DNA of 64,000 nt from Rhizobium rosettiformans. GTDB taxonomy: Bacteria > Pseudomonadota > Alphaproteobacteria > Rhizobiales > Rhizobiaceae. Position 1 is the stretch's first letter; each line of letters opens with the position of its first letter. The DNA is taken from positions 2,508,001 to 2,572,000 of the forward strand of contig NZ_CP032405.1 of NCBI RefSeq assembly GCF_016806065.1. Reading direction: 5' to 3'. The notes under the pieces are model-generated. The model ran no database searches. It was given only the letters and a program-made list of their open reading frames with translations, and was not told the origin of the DNA. Shown one piece after another: positions 27,180 through 36,374 of the stretch. The position numbers and the translations under genes are program-made.

Positions 27180-27204
27180 ACGCCCGGTGCCTCGCACCGG
27201 GCGT
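27180..27204 (+). terminator. Intrinsic terminator of the superoxide dismutase gene
   Basis: ACGCCCGGTGC (27180-27190), loop CTC, GCACCGGGCGT (27194-27204), then TTTTCGTTT. Confidence 0.9.
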
Positions 27205-27302
27205 TTTTCGTTTCTGACGAGCTCTGAGATTCTGCAAATGGAACCATCCGGCATTCGCAACGTTTCTTCGGCAACAACACGAACAACGGAAAGGGTATCA
27301 CC

Positions 27303-27710
27303 ATGGCGTCTTCCAACCTCCAGGCAGAACTTCGTGAACTGCGCGAACAGATGAATGATCTCAAGGACATGATCAGCCGCGAAGCAGGCCGAAGCAGCCG
27401 CAACATGCGCAACCGCGCCTCCGAAGCGCTGGACGAAGCAGGCCGCGCGGCTTCTTCTGTGACGGGCTACGACCGCGATGACATCCGCAACCGCGCGTCT
27501 GATGTCGTCAACGGTGCTTCGCGCACGGCCCATGTCGTGGCAGACTACGCCCGCGAAGGCGCAGATACGGTCGCTGGCGTGGTTCGCCGTCATCCGGCTG
27601 CCGCCACCTCCGCCGGCCTGATCACGCTCGGCATCGTCGGCGGTGTCGTCGGCTACCTGCTTGCCAATTCCACGCCTCCGGCCCGCGACAGCCGCTGGCG
27701 CTGGAACTGA
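27303..27710 (+). CDS. ElaB/YqjD/DUF883-like membrane-anchored protein
   Basis: 135 residues. A charged, Ala-rich amphipathic helix region (LQAELRELREQMNDLKDMIS onward) leads to one C-terminal membrane span (AGLITLGIVGGVVGYLLAN) after RRHPAAATSA, then a short Arg/Trp tail. This is the plan of ElaB/YqjD proteins, which anchor ribosomes or stress complexes to the inner membrane in stationary phase. Family assignment is by architecture. AAAGGG precedes the ATG. It is followed 8 bases later by a DUF2188 gene. Confidence 0.75.
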   Translation: MASSNLQAELRELREQMNDLKDMISREAGRSSRNMRNRASEALDEAGRAASSVTGYDRDDIRNRASDVVNGASRTAHVVADYAREGADTVAGVVRRHPAAATSAGLITLGIVGGVVGYLLANSTPPARDSRWRWN

Positions 27711-27718
27711 GACCAGCC

Positions 27719-27976
27719 ATGGTCAAGGTCACCTATCACGTCGTGGAGCATGACGAAGGTTATGCCTACCGTCTTGGCAACGTCTATTCGGAGCCCTTTC
27801 CGACGCACGACGAAGCGGTGGCTGCAGCCCGAAAGGCCGCAGGCGCCCAGCAGCTTGCCGATGGCGACGCCGAAATCAGTTGGCAGGACGCCGAGGGCGA
27901 GTGGCATCATGAACATGCGGACGGTGCGGACCGCCCCATGACGGACGTCGTCGATGATGTCGAGGACGACCGGTAG
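27719..27976 (+). CDS. DUF2188 domain-containing protein
   Basis: 85 residues. YHVVEHDEGYAYRLGNVYSEPFPTHDEAVAAARKAA (by its ends YHVVEHDEGYAYR and AAARKAA) matches the DUF2188 pattern of a small beta-beta-alpha domain in stress-linked proteins. The C-terminus is strongly acidic (VVDDVEDDR). Function unknown. Co-transcribed with the ElaB-like gene and closed by a 14-bp terminator. Confidence 0.75.
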   Translation: MVKVTYHVVEHDEGYAYRLGNVYSEPFPTHDEAVAAARKAAGAQQLADGDAEISWQDAEGEWHHEHADGADRPMTDVVDDVEDDR

Positions 27977-28003
27977 CCTGACTGTTTTGAGTCCAGGCAA
28001 AAG

Positions 28004-28035
28004 AGAAAGCCCGTGGCGCAAGCCACGGGCTTTCT
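28004..28035. terminator. Bidirectional intrinsic terminator
   Basis: AGAAAGCCCGTGGC (28004-28017), loop GCAA, GCCACGGGCTTTCT (28022-28035). This 14-bp perfect stem sits between the convergent DUF2188 and chemoreceptor genes and is AT-rich on both shoulders. Confidence 0.88.
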
Positions 28036-28068
28036 TGATTCAGCTGCAAGGTGATGGGCGCGTGCCGA

Positions 28069-30084
28069 TCAGAATTCCGTCCAGTCCTGCTTTGCCGGTT
28101 CTGCAGGCGCCGCAGAACTCATGCCGAAGGCGCGGCCGAGCTTTCCGGCGAGCGCGCGCGCCGGCGACGGGGCAGGGGTATGGGCGGCAGAGGCGGCAGC
28201 CGGCTGGCGCGGTGCCGGCCGAGCAGCGGGTGCAGGCATCTCATTCGCAGGCGCTGTTGCGCGGTGCTGCGTCCGGATAGGCGCGGCCGCTGATGCGCCC
28301 TGACCCAGACGGAACTGGGCGAGCAGCGTGTTGAGCGAATCCGCCTCCGCCGCAAGTGTATGGGAGGCAGCAGTCTGCTCTTCGACCATGGCCGCATTCT
28401 GCTGCGTGCCCTGGTCCATCGCGGTGACGGCGAGGTTGATCTCTTGCAGTCCGGTGGACTGTTCGCGCGCCGCAGTGACGATCGCGCCGACATGGTGGCT
28501 GATCTCCTGAACGGCGCTGACGATCTTTTCGAGTTCCGTGCCGGTCTCGCCGACCAGCGCCACGCCATTGCCGACCTGCGCGGTCGAACGAGAAATCAGC
28601 GACTTGATCTCCTTGGCGGCATTGGCCGAACGTTGCGCGAGTTCCCGCACTTCCTGGGCGACGACGGCAAAACCCTTGCCGGCCTCGCCGGCACGGGCCG
28701 CCTCGACGCCGGCATTCAGTGCCAGGAGATTGGTCTGGAAGGCGATGTCTTCGATCACGCCGATGATGCTGGAGATCGACTGCGACGACTGCTCGATCTC
28801 TGTCATCGCCTGAACGGCGTTCCGGACAACCTCACCGGAGCGTTCGGCACCGGAACGCGTGCTGTCGACGAGCTGACCGACATCTTCGGCGCGTTTGGCC
28901 GTGTCGCGCACGGTCTTGGTGACCTGCTCGACGGCAGCGGCCGTTTCTTCGACAGACGCTGCCTGCTGTTCGGTGCGACGGGCTAGGTCGTCTGCAGAGG
29001 CGCGAATTTCGGCTGCACCGGCATGTATCGCATGGGCGTTGGCGCCCACGGTTCTCAGCGCCGCATGCAGCTTCTCGAGAGACTCGTTGAAGTTGCCACG
29101 CAGACTATCGAGATGGGCTGCGAAGGGCTTTTCGAGCCGGAACACCACATCCCCTTCCGAGAGTGCCGAGAGGCCCTTGGCGAGTTCGGTCATCGCGAAG
29201 CGCACTTCTTCCGCCTCGCGGGTCTTCTCGGCCTCGGCTTTCTGACGGTCCGCCTCGACCTGTTCGCGCATCGTGCGGCGCTCGTCGGACATGCGCGCGC
29301 TTTCGATTGCGGCATCCTTGAACACCAGCACGGCTTTCGCCATGCGGCCAACTTCGTCACCACGGTCGACGGCCGGCACTTCGACGGCGTGGTCGCCGGA
29401 AGCGAGACGGGCCATGGCATCGGTCATGCCGGTGATCGGCGTGACGATCGATCGTGCGAGCAGCCAGATCAGGCCGACCGCAAAGACGCCGGCGACGGCT
29501 GCACCGAGGGTCAATGCCAGTTCGAGGGCGAAATGCGCCGCGTCGAGACGGGCGCGAGTGGCAGCTGTCTCCGCTGACAGCAGGCTCTTGATATCGGCGG
29601 CAGCAGCACGAAAGGTGTCGAGCGCACCGGCGGCGTCCGACTTGCCGATCGCCGCAATGTCTTCGATCGATGTCTGGCCTGCCTTACGGGCGGCGATCTG
29701 CGGATCGGCGATCTGTTTTGCATAGGTTTCGGCAGCGGCCCGCATGGCATCAAGCCGGGCGACGAGCGCATTGTCGCTTGCCGCCAGCGTTTTCGCTTCG
29801 GTGATCGCTGCATCAAGGGCCTGACGCTCGGTCGTCACCGCAGCAAGCGTGCTTTCGCTGCCGAACAGCAGGTAGCCGCGCTCGTTGGCAGCCTGCTCGG
29901 CCATGGCGGTCTTTGCGGCATCGACGAGATTGACGATGCGCTGGGCACGGTCCTGGTCGACCAGCGCGGACTTGGCCGTATAGGCCTGCACAAAAACGAC
30001 GACGGAGGCCAGGAAACATCCGGCCATGATGGTGCAAAAGGTGAGGATCAGCTTTTTGCTGAGCGAAAGGTTTTTGAGGAACAT
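28069..30084 (-). CDS. Methyl-accepting chemotaxis protein
   Basis: 671 residues. TM1 (about 9-33), a periplasmic helical domain (about 34-185; contains [18 protein letters not shown]3-like), TM2 (about 188-208), HAMP and a long signalling domain. The hairpin tip [20 protein letters not shown] is nearly identical to that of the receptor at 3.8-5.7 kb. An Ala/Pro-rich linker precedes the C-terminal QDWTEF, a CheR-tether-like pentapeptide. Stimulus unknown. ATG at 30084 is preferred over 30090 because the GAAAG ribosome site is better spaced. Confidence 0.92.
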   Translation of the reverse strand: MFLKNLSLSKKLILTFCTIMAGCFLASVVVFVQAYTAKSALVDQDRAQRIVNLVDAAKTAMAEQAANERGYLLFGSESTLAAVTTERQALDAAITEAKTLAASDNALVARLDAMRAAAETYAKQIADPQIAARKAGQTSIEDIAAIGKSDAAGALDTFRAAAADIKSLLSAETAATRARLDAAHFALELALTLGAAVAGVFAVGLIWLLARSIVTPITGMTDAMARLASGDHAVEVPAVDRGDEVGRMAKAVLVFKDAAIESARMSDERRTMREQVEADRQKAEAEKTREAEEVRFAMTELAKGLSALSEGDVVFRLEKPFAAHLDSLRGNFNESLEKLHAALRTVGANAHAIHAGAAEIRASADDLARRTEQQAASVEETAAAVEQVTKTVRDTAKRAEDVGQLVDSTRSGAERSGEVVRNAVQAMTEIEQSSQSISSIIGVIEDIAFQTNLLALNAGVEAARAGEAGKGFAVVAQEVRELAQRSANAAKEIKSLISRSTAQVGNGVALVGETGTELEKIVSAVQEISHHVGAIVTAAREQSTGLQEINLAVTAMDQGTQQNAAMVEEQTAASHTLAAEADSLNTLLAQFRLGQGASAAAPIRTQHRATAPANEMPAPAARPAPRQPAAASAAHTPAPSPARALAGKLGRAFGMSSAAPAEPAKQDWTEF

Positions 30085-30312
30085 GATCATGACTTTCGGG
30101 CGCGCGAAAACGGCGGGACAGCCGGAAGGCCGGCGTCCAGATGCAGCGGTGACATGATCCGTTCGGGCGTTTGCGCCTCCATCATGGAGTGCTCAGGGGG
30201 ACACCGGAAACGATCGATCGCTGGCAATCCTGTCGGAAACGATTTTACAAGCCGTTACCAAGACATGGCCGAATGACCGCAGTCGCCGAATTTGGTGGAA
30301 TTTGCCACCATT

Positions 30313-31338
30313 TCACGGAGCCTGCATCGCCACCTTGTTCGACACGACGAGAAGGATGTTGAGGTCGCGTTCGGGATAGAAGTCCTTGGCGCGCATCTCG
30401 AATGTCGTCGGGCCGGTCTTCTTCACGCCTTGCCCGCAGAAACTGACGATGGATTCCGGGTTCAGCTTGTCGACGGTGAGGCGGAAGTCGCCGATCGGAC
30501 CATACCAGTTGTTGCCGGTGGTCAGAATGTAGGACAGCCACTGCTCGAAATAGTAGATCCCGGCATCCGGGTTCTGCTTCTTCTCCAGCTTGATCGCCGC
30601 ATTGAGGAATGCGTCGTCGATGCAATAACGCTGCTGGTATTCGGCATAGGCATCCGATGGTTTGCCGTCCCACATGAAGACAAGGCCGGCGCTCCCGCCG
30701 ACACTCGGGCGATAACTGTGTTCGACTTCAACGTCGGCGCCGGCCGGGAAGGTCGTCTCCCACCAATAGATGGATTCGAGTTCCCAGACGGGCGCATATT
30801 CCGGAGCAGCCTCACCACCGGTGCCGTAGTTGATATCGACGATCAGTCCCTTCGACAGCCAATCCTTGATCACGTCGGGCTCCAACGTCTTCAGCGCTTC
30901 CGTTGTCTCCTTGAGGAGGGGCTGAAGCGGGATCTCCTGCTCTTCGACATCCGCGGTAAAGTCGATGCCGCGAACGAGCACGCGCTGTTGCAGGTTTGGC
31001 TCGATCTCCTCGCCGTCCTGGACCACGGAGAAGTCCATGAAATTGTCGCTCTGCTCGTCCGGCACCGCCGACATGATCTCGATCGGGCCGCCGATCTTCG
31101 GCATGGGGAAGGCGACGATGGTGCTGACCGGCTTGTCGCTGGTATTGCGGTAGAGATATTTCACCTCCACCTTCTCCGGCGAAATGTAGAGATCTTCCCG
31201 CGCCATGGTGATCTCTTCGCTGCGCGTGAAGACTAGGCCTCCGGCCTCGAGCGTTGCCATGGAATCATTTGCCAGGACTGTAGTGGTGGCGAGGGCCTGC
31301 AGAGCGCAGGCGAGCATCAGTTTCGGCGCGGTGGTCAC
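30313..31338 (-). CDS. DUF4424 family exported protein
   Basis: 341 residues from a GTG at 31338 with GGGGGA about 9 bases upstream. A signal peptide (LMLACALQALATTTVLA) is followed by NDSMATLEAGGLVFTRSEEITMAREDLYISPEKVEVKY (by its ends NDSMATLEAGG and VEVKY), the DUF4424 N-terminal signature, and later FYPERDLNILLV. The family is periplasmic or outer-membrane-associated with no known function. It lies upstream of the second chemoreceptor on the same strand with a 228-base gap, so no operon is implied. Confidence 0.82.
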   Translation of the reverse strand: MTTAPKLMLACALQALATTTVLANDSMATLEAGGLVFTRSEEITMAREDLYISPEKVEVKYLYRNTSDKPVSTIVAFPMPKIGGPIEIMSAVPDEQSDNFMDFSVVQDGEEIEPNLQQRVLVRGIDFTADVEEQEIPLQPLLKETTEALKTLEPDVIKDWLSKGLIVDINYGTGGEAAPEYAPVWELESIYWWETTFPAGADVEVEHSYRPSVGGSAGLVFMWDGKPSDAYAEYQQRYCIDDAFLNAAIKLEKKQNPDAGIYYFEQWLSYILTTGNNWYGPIGDFRLTVDKLNPESIVSFCGQGVKKTGPTTFEMRAKDFYPERDLNILLVVSNKVAMQAP

Positions 31339-31368
31339 GGTTCGAAATCCCCCAGAACCCAGAACGGA

Positions 31369-31393
31369 AAATGCCACCTTAGCGGTGGCATTT
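31369..31393 (-). terminator. Intrinsic terminator after bioMNY
   Basis: AAATGCCACC (31369-31378) and GGTGGCATTT (31384-31393) form a 10-bp stem with a 5-base loop. On the minus strand it is followed by a T run and lies 28 bases after the bioY stop. Confidence 0.8.
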
Positions 31394-31420
31394 CGATTCT
31401 TGAACGACGCTTTCTGGGTG

Positions 31421-31984
31421 TTATGCGCGGGCCGGCAGCAGCGGATAGCCGACGAGCACGGCGCGTGCCGCAAGCGTGGCGATCGCAGCCTTGACCAGGT
31501 CGCCCGGGATGAAGGCGAGCGAGCCGAGGACGACTTTGTCGAAGGGCGTGCCGGCCACGAGCGACAGCCACGGCATGCCGCAGAGATAGACGACACCGAT
31601 GCCGCCGACGACGCTGGCGACAAAGAAGCCGGTCATCTGCCGGACGGCCGACTGGCCCTCGCGCACGAGCTTTTCCGCAAGGAAACCGGTGACGAAGGCG
31701 CCGATGATCCAGCCGAAGATATAGCCGCCCGTCGGTCCCATCAGCACGTGGAGGCCGCCACGACCACCCGAGAGGACGGGAAGGCCGACGGCGACGAGCA
31801 CGACCAGCAGCGCATAGGCGGCGGCACCGCGTTTCGCCCCGATGATGCAGCCGGCGAGCATGACGCCCATGGACTGCGCCGTGATCGGTACCGGCAGTAG
31901 CGGGATTGGCACCGGCGGGATGAAGCCGAGCACGATGATGATCGCGGTGAAGAGGGCGGCGAGCACGAGGTCTCTGGTGGTCAT
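31421..31984 (-). CDS. bioY: Biotin transporter substrate-binding subunit BioY
   Basis: 187 residues with about six membrane helices. Family motifs include FIPPVPIPLLPVPITAQSMGVML, GGRGGLHVLMGPTGGYIFGW and SLAFIPGDLVKAAIATL (the first by its ends FIPPVPIP and GVML). BioY is the S-component that captures biotin for the ECF importer formed with BioM and BioN. GGGGA 8 bases upstream supports the ATG at 31984. Last gene of the bioMNY run. Confidence 0.95.
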   Translation of the reverse strand: MTTRDLVLAALFTAIIIVLGFIPPVPIPLLPVPITAQSMGVMLAGCIIGAKRGAAAYALLVVLVAVGLPVLSGGRGGLHVLMGPTGGYIFGWIIGAFVTGFLAEKLVREGQSAVRQMTGFFVASVVGGIGVVYLCGMPWLSLVAGTPFDKVVLGSLAFIPGDLVKAAIATLAARAVLVGYPLLPARA

Positions 31985-32015
31985 GGAACGGGTCCCCGGT
32001 AAACTTGGAGGCTTT

Positions 32016-32621
32016 TTAGTGACCTCGAATTCCCCGGGCGTCAATCGCTTCGGCGATCCGATCGGCATCCTTCAACGTCGAAATGATGAGCGGCCCGAGC
32101 ATGCGCGAGAGCTTCACCGGAATGCCGCGCGCCGCATGGGCTTCTTTCAGCGCATCATAACGCACCGCGATTTCCGGCACGAAACGGAGCACGAGCCCAA
32201 GGGCAAGGCCCAGATCGGCCGCCTTCATTAACCCCAGCTGCTCGAGTGGTCGGGCAAGATCGGTGACGGCGGCCATGAAGTCGGCAATGGTGGTGGAAGC
32301 CGTAACGGCAGCCGCGAGCAACAGGATCGCAACGAGCCTGAGCGTGATCACGAGGGCCTCGTGAGGCGACAGAAGCAGCAGATTGACCAAAGCGAGAAAG
32401 GCAATCGTGAACAGCACCGGCTTCAACCGCCGAAATCCTTCCGACAGGCCGACACCGGTCGACAGATAGAGAGTGCCGGTCGCGATCATGGCAAAGGTCA
32501 GGGCGAACGGTTGATCGACAAGATAGAGCCCCAGCCCGAAAGCCATCAGCCCAACAAGCTTCGGCTTGACCGGGATGCGATGCAGGAGGCTTTGCCCCTC
32601 CACATGCAGGCTCGTCAGCAT
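32016..32621 (-). CDS. bioN: Biotin ECF transporter transmembrane (T) component BioN
   Basis: 201 residues with about five hydrophobic segments. The cytoplasmic coupling helices of ECF T-proteins carry Ala-Arg-Gly motifs, seen here as EAHAARGIPV and EAIDARGIRGH near the C-terminus. It links BioM ATP hydrolysis to BioY. The start overlaps the end of bioM by 7 bases. Confidence 0.93.
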   Translation of the reverse strand: MLTSLHVEGQSLLHRIPVKPKLVGLMAFGLGLYLVDQPFALTFAMIATGTLYLSTGVGLSEGFRRLKPVLFTIAFLALVNLLLLSPHEALVITLRLVAILLLAAAVTASTTIADFMAAVTDLARPLEQLGLMKAADLGLALGLVLRFVPEIAVRYDALKEAHAARGIPVKLSRMLGPLIISTLKDADRIAEAIDARGIRGH

Positions 32622-33295
32622 CCGGCGATCTCCCGGTAGCGGGCGATTGCTTCGATAGCCTCTCCGTCAAAGACGAGCGCCCCTTCGTGGAAGACCAGCA
32701 CGCGGGAAAAATCCGCCACCAGATCGAGGTCGTGGCTGATGACCACGGCCTGTTCGCCCAACCCCTCAATCGCCGACTTCACCCGCGCCCGGTTTCTAAG
32801 GTCCAGCTGATTGGTCGGTTCGTCGAAGATCACCACGTCAGGACGGTTGACGCAGACGGCCGCCAGCGCTGCAAGCTGTAGCTCCCCTCCGGATAGCTCG
32901 TGGGGCCGCCTTGCCGCGAGATCGCTGATCCCGAACCGGGCAAGGACCTCATCCACCAGTCGATCCACCTCGTGAGCGGCCATCCCCCTCGATTTCGGCC
33001 CGAGCGCGATATCCTCGCGAATGACAGGCAAAATGATCTGATGGCCCGGGTTCTGGAAGATGAACCCCGTCTTTGCCCGGGCCGCCTTCTCGTCGGCAAC
33101 CGTATCCAGCCCATCCAGCGTCACCGTGCCGGATGACGGCTTGGCAAGCCCCCCGATCAGCCGCGCGAAACTCGTCTTGCCCGAACCATTAAGCCCGATC
33201 ACGCCGATACGCGTCTCGACGAGCGACAGCGAAAGCGGCGAGAGAGCAACTCGGTCGCCGAAGCGCAACTCGGCCTGGTCGAAACGGATGTGCAA
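32615..33295 (-). CDS. bioM: Biotin ECF transporter ATPase BioM
   Basis: 226 residues. Walker A is VIGLNGSGKTSFARLIGG, the Q-loop is FIFQNPGHQIILP, the signature is ELSGGELQLAALA, Walker B is VVIFDEPTNQLDL and the switch His is in VVISHDLDLV. The start appears to be TTG at 33295. The upstream 177 bases are shared with the divergent YcaQ-like gene. I found no full BioR operator there, only a partial TCTATA match. Confidence 0.92.
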   Translation of the reverse strand: MHIRFDQAELRFGDRVALSPLSLSLVETRIGVIGLNGSGKTSFARLIGGLAKPSSGTVTLDGLDTVADEKAARAKTGFIFQNPGHQIILPVIREDIALGPKSRGMAAHEVDRLVDEVLARFGISDLAARRPHELSGGELQLAALAAVCVNRPDVVIFDEPTNQLDLRNRARVKSAIEGLGEQAVVISHDLDLVADFSRVLVFHEGALVFDGEAIEAIARYREIAGC

Positions 33296-33472
33296 GGTGA
33301 GGGCTCTCCTGAAAGATCCGTTCCTATAGACCGCTGGAGCCCGGGCTTCCAGCCTCTGCTGTGAAGCAATCGATGCGCTATGTGGATCCTTGTCCGGCCA
33401 AGGTTGCAGATCGTGGCCCCCTACAAGTTTCCGCCATTGAACAAACCGCGAACATGTCCTAGCCTCTCAGTC

Positions 33473-34660
33473 ATGACGATTCCCGTCCCCAACACGCTTG
33501 CGCGAAAAATCTTCCTTGAACGGCAGGGCCTGTCGCGCTCGCCGAGCAGGGCGCTCGGGCGTCAGGGGCTTTACGACCTGATCCACGAACTCGGTTTCGT
33601 TCAGGTCGACAGCATTCAGTGGGTCGAGCGCGCCCATCACCAGATCCTCTTCTCGCGCAACCAGACTTATCGGCCAAAGGATCTGCAGCATCTCCTCGAA
33701 AATGACCGCTCGCTTTTCGAGCACTGGACCCATGATGCCTCGGTCATCCCTTCAGCCTTCTTTCCCTATTGGAAGCACCGCTTCGTCCGCCGCGAAGAGC
33801 GTATCCGGCAAAACTGGGCGAAATGGCAGGGGGAAGGCTTCGACCAGGCCTTCGAAGAAACCTATGCCCGCATCCGTGACCGCGGTCCGGTCATGGCCCG
33901 CGATGTGAAGGCTGAGGACCACAAGTCCGGTGGCTGGTGGAACTGGCATCCTTCGAAGACGGCGCTGGAATTTCTGTGGCATACCGGCAAACTGTCGATT
34001 GCCCGCCGCGAAGGTTTTCAGAAGGTCTATGACCTCTCCGAGCGGGTCATCCCCGCCGAACATCACTCCGCAGAAGTAGACCACGACACCTTCGTCGACT
34101 GGGCCTGCCGGGCGGCACTCACCCGCCTCGGCTTCGCCACCTCGGGTGAAATCGCCGCCTTCTTCGATATCGTCACGCCAGACGAGGCCAAGGCCTGGGT
34201 CATCGCCCACCGCGACGAACTGCAGGAACTTGCGCTCGAAACCGTTGATGGCAAACCTCGCGCTTCCTTCGCCTTCGCCGACACGATGGCATCGCTCCTC
34301 GACGCCCCTGAGCCGCCGGCACGCATCCGTGTGCTCTCGCCCTTCGATCCCTTGATCCGCGACCGGAACCGCACCGAACGCCTTTTCGGTTTCTTCTATC
34401 GCATCGAGGTCTTCGTGCCCGAGCCGAAGCGGAAATACGGCTATTACGTCTTTCCGCTGCTCGAGGGCGATCGCCTGATCGGCCGCATCGACATGAAGGC
34501 CGAGCGCAAAGAGGGCGTTCTCGACGTGCGCCGCTTGTGGCTGGAGGCGGGCGTGAAGCCCACGGCCGGCCGCCTCGACAAGCTGGAAGCCGAACTCCAG
34601 CGTATCGCCCGCTTTGCCGGCATGGAGGCCGTGCGCTTGCAGCCCGGTTGGCTCGGCTGA
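33473..34660 (+). CDS. YcaQ-like crosslink-repair DNA glycosylase (winged helix, HTH_42 family)
   Basis: 395 residues spanning the whole family. The catalytic Q-x-D is visible in ELGFVQVDSIQWVERAHH near residue 50; further conserved blocks are FEHWTHDASVIP, GWWNWHPSKTALEFLWHTGKL and LSPFDPLIRDRNRTERLFGF. YcaQ unhooks DNA interstrand crosslinks and removes alkylated purines. The ATG at 33473 is chosen by conservation; its ribosome site is weak. The following acetyltransferase gene starts 34 bases later. Confidence 0.88.
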   Translation: MTIPVPNTLARKIFLERQGLSRSPSRALGRQGLYDLIHELGFVQVDSIQWVERAHHQILFSRNQTYRPKDLQHLLENDRSLFEHWTHDASVIPSAFFPYWKHRFVRREERIRQNWAKWQGEGFDQAFEETYARIRDRGPVMARDVKAEDHKSGGWWNWHPSKTALEFLWHTGKLSIARREGFQKVYDLSERVIPAEHHSAEVDHDTFVDWACRAALTRLGFATSGEIAAFFDIVTPDEAKAWVIAHRDELQELALETVDGKPRASFAFADTMASLLDAPEPPARIRVLSPFDPLIRDRNRTERLFGFFYRIEVFVPEPKRKYGYYVFPLLEGDRLIGRIDMKAERKEGVLDVRRLWLEAGVKPTAGRLDKLEAELQRIARFAGMEAVRLQPGWLG

Positions 34661-34694
34661 ACAAACACAATCACCACAGACAGAAAGATCCGAC

Positions 34695-35111
34695 GTGACC
34701 GACAACAGCGCCTACCGCATCGAACCTCGTATGCCCGCCATCGACGACTACATGCGTCTTCGCCTCGAATCGGGCCTCACGCCTTTTGCGCGCGAAGCCG
34801 CTGAAAAGGGCCTGCCGAACTCGATCTTTGGCGTGAGCCTGATGCTGGGCGACGAGACCGTCGGCATGGGCCGCATCATCGGCGATGGCGGCTGCTTCTT
34901 CCAGGTGACCGACATCGCCATCCTGCCCGCGCATCAGGGCAGGGGCCTCGCCAAATGGATCATGGCGGCACTCTCCGACTTCATCGCCACGCTGCCCAAG
35001 ACCGCCTATGTCAGCCTGATCGCCGACGTGCCCGCCAACCGTCTCTACAGCCAGTTCGGCTTCGACGAGACGGCACCGGGCTCGGTCGGCATGGCGCGAC
35101 GAGTGGTTTAA
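34695..35111 (+). CDS. GNAT family N-acetyltransferase
   Basis: 138 residues. The acetyl-CoA pyrophosphate loop is VTDIAILPAHQGRGLAKWIM, preceded by VGMGRIIGDGGCFFQ and followed by VSLIADVPANRLYSQFGF, the usual GNAT order. The substrate is unknown. The GTG at 34695 has AGAAAG upstream; no ATG in this frame gives a complete domain. Probably co-transcribed with the glycosylase. Confidence 0.85.
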   Translation: MTDNSAYRIEPRMPAIDDYMRLRLESGLTPFAREAAEKGLPNSIFGVSLMLGDETVGMGRIIGDGGCFFQVTDIAILPAHQGRGLAKWIMAALSDFIATLPKTAYVSLIADVPANRLYSQFGFDETAPGSVGMARRVV

Positions 35112-35181
35112 GGGCGAGCGGCCACCGGCGTTGCACAATGTCCACTCCGTGGGCCCCAGCGTTGCCATCGACTTGAAAACA

Positions 35182-35218
35182 CCTTCAAATGAGTTATATT
35201 ATTATTGTCATTTGAAGG
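35182..35218. promoter_or_regulatory. RES-Xre operator: 11-bp inverted repeat enclosing an AT-rich promoter core
   Basis: CCTTCAAATGA (35182-35192) and TCATTTGAAGG (35208-35218) are exact inverted repeats separated by 15 AT-rich bases with -10-like TATATT. The right arm runs into the ribosome site GAAGGAG of the Xre antitoxin. Binding of the antitoxin here would block both promoter and translation start. Confidence 0.75.
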
Positions 35219-35229
35219 AGTGATCTAAC

Positions 35230-35661
35230 GTGCTGCTTCCTGTTCAGACCTCTCCTGCGGCTTCCGTCCCGCCTCAGGGCTTCTCGATCGAGGCCGATCG
35301 GAAACGTCTTTCGACAACTGCGCTGAAAGCCTTCCGCCGCTTGGTCATGCATTGGGACCTGACCAGCCAGCAGGCGGCGGCGCTGCTCGGTGTCTCGCTC
35401 AGCACCTGGGAGCGGTTGAAGCCTGAGAGCGTGACGAAAACCCTGAGCCAGGACCAGATGACCCGGATATCGGCGCTCACCGGCATCTACAAGGCCCTGC
35501 ATCTGCTGTTCGTCGATGCCATGGCCGATCGCTGGCCGATGCTGGAAAACACCGGGCCGCTTTTTGATCGCCGCACGCCCGTTGCTGCCATGATCGAAGG
35601 CGGCATCCCGCATATGCTCGAGGTGCGCCGCTATCTCGACGCCGTGCGCGGGGGTCTCTGA
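35230..35661 (+). CDS. Xre/MbcA/ParS-type antitoxin of a RES-Xre module
   Basis: 143 residues. Residues about 25-80 form an Xre-like helix-turn-helix (LKAFRRLVMHWDLTSQQAAALLGVSLSTWERLK, by its ends LKAFRRL and STWERLK). The C-terminal part (ALHLLFVDAMADRWPMLENTGPLFDRRTPVAAMIEGG, by its ends ALHLLF and AAMIEGG) is the DUF2384/MbcA-ParS toxin-binding domain. GTG start at 35230, 9 bases after GAAGGAG. It neutralises the RES toxin encoded next and probably represses the operon through the upstream repeat. Confidence 0.9.
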   Translation: MLLPVQTSPAASVPPQGFSIEADRKRLSTTALKAFRRLVMHWDLTSQQAAALLGVSLSTWERLKPESVTKTLSQDQMTRISALTGIYKALHLLFVDAMADRWPMLENTGPLFDRRTPVAAMIEGGIPHMLEVRRYLDAVRGGL

Positions 35662-35662
35662 C

Positions 35663-36361
35663 TTGGACGTCGCCGGCGTTCCGGTGAGCACGCTTGCCTA
35701 TCCGAAGACCGTGCGTCTCGTCTCTACCGCACGCTTGCGGCAGGCGGTGCTCGCGCCGCTCGCCGATACTGCCGATGAACTTGCCGAACTCGCCGAAATC
35801 GAGGCAGCCACGTCGACCCGCATCCAGGCCCAGTCGACGGGCATTTCCGGGCTGGCTGCCAACGAGCTCGTCTACGATGTGCCGCATGCCCATTTCATCA
35901 ATGCGAGCTTCGCCTATGCCAAGCCCCGCGAGCCCAATCGCTTCAACGGCGAGACGCGCGGCGCCTGGTATGCAGCACTCGGCGTCGAGACCTGCCTCGC
36001 GGAAATCGCTTTTCACATGACGGAATTCCTGTCGCGGACGGGCGTCTTTGAAGCGGTCGCCGATTATGCGGAAATGCTGTGCAGCACATCGGGAGAATTT
36101 CTCGACCTCAGGGCGTTGCCCCATCATCCGTCGCTCTCGCCGGAAAAGGCAGTCGGCTACCCCGAGGGCAACCGCCTGGCATTCGAAGCGAGGCGCGCAG
36201 GCTTGAACGGCATCGTCTACCCGTCGGTCCGCCATGATAGCGGAACCTGCTTTGCCATCCTGCGTCCCGCTGCCGTCCAGTCGGTGCGCCAGGGGGACGT
36301 CTGGCGGCTGAGCTGGAAGGGTAGGCCGGAGCCGGTGGTGGAAGGGCCGATCGGGACTTGA
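35663..36361 (+). CDS. RES domain NAD-degrading toxin
   Basis: 232 residues from a TTG one base after the antitoxin stop. The RES fold is clear: the Arg in EPNRFNGETRGAWYAALGVETCLAEIAFH (by its ends EPNRFNGETRG and CLAEIAFH) with the Glu later in that block, and the Ser in GLNGIVYPSVRH, matching the R-E-S signature. Characterised members deplete NAD+ by phosphorolysis or hydrolysis. All three signature residues are present, so it should be active when unbound. Confidence 0.9.
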   Translation: MDVAGVPVSTLAYPKTVRLVSTARLRQAVLAPLADTADELAELAEIEAATSTRIQAQSTGISGLAANELVYDVPHAHFINASFAYAKPREPNRFNGETRGAWYAALGVETCLAEIAFHMTEFLSRTGVFEAVADYAEMLCSTSGEFLDLRALPHHPSLSPEKAVGYPEGNRLAFEARRAGLNGIVYPSVRHDSGTCFAILRPAAVQSVRQGDVWRLSWKGRPEPVVEGPIGT

Positions 36362-36374
36362 GTATTTTGACTGG

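Noticed and set aside
33296..33472. BioR operator before bioM
   Set aside because: Only a TCTATA core is seen; the full TTAT..ATAA palindrome is absent.
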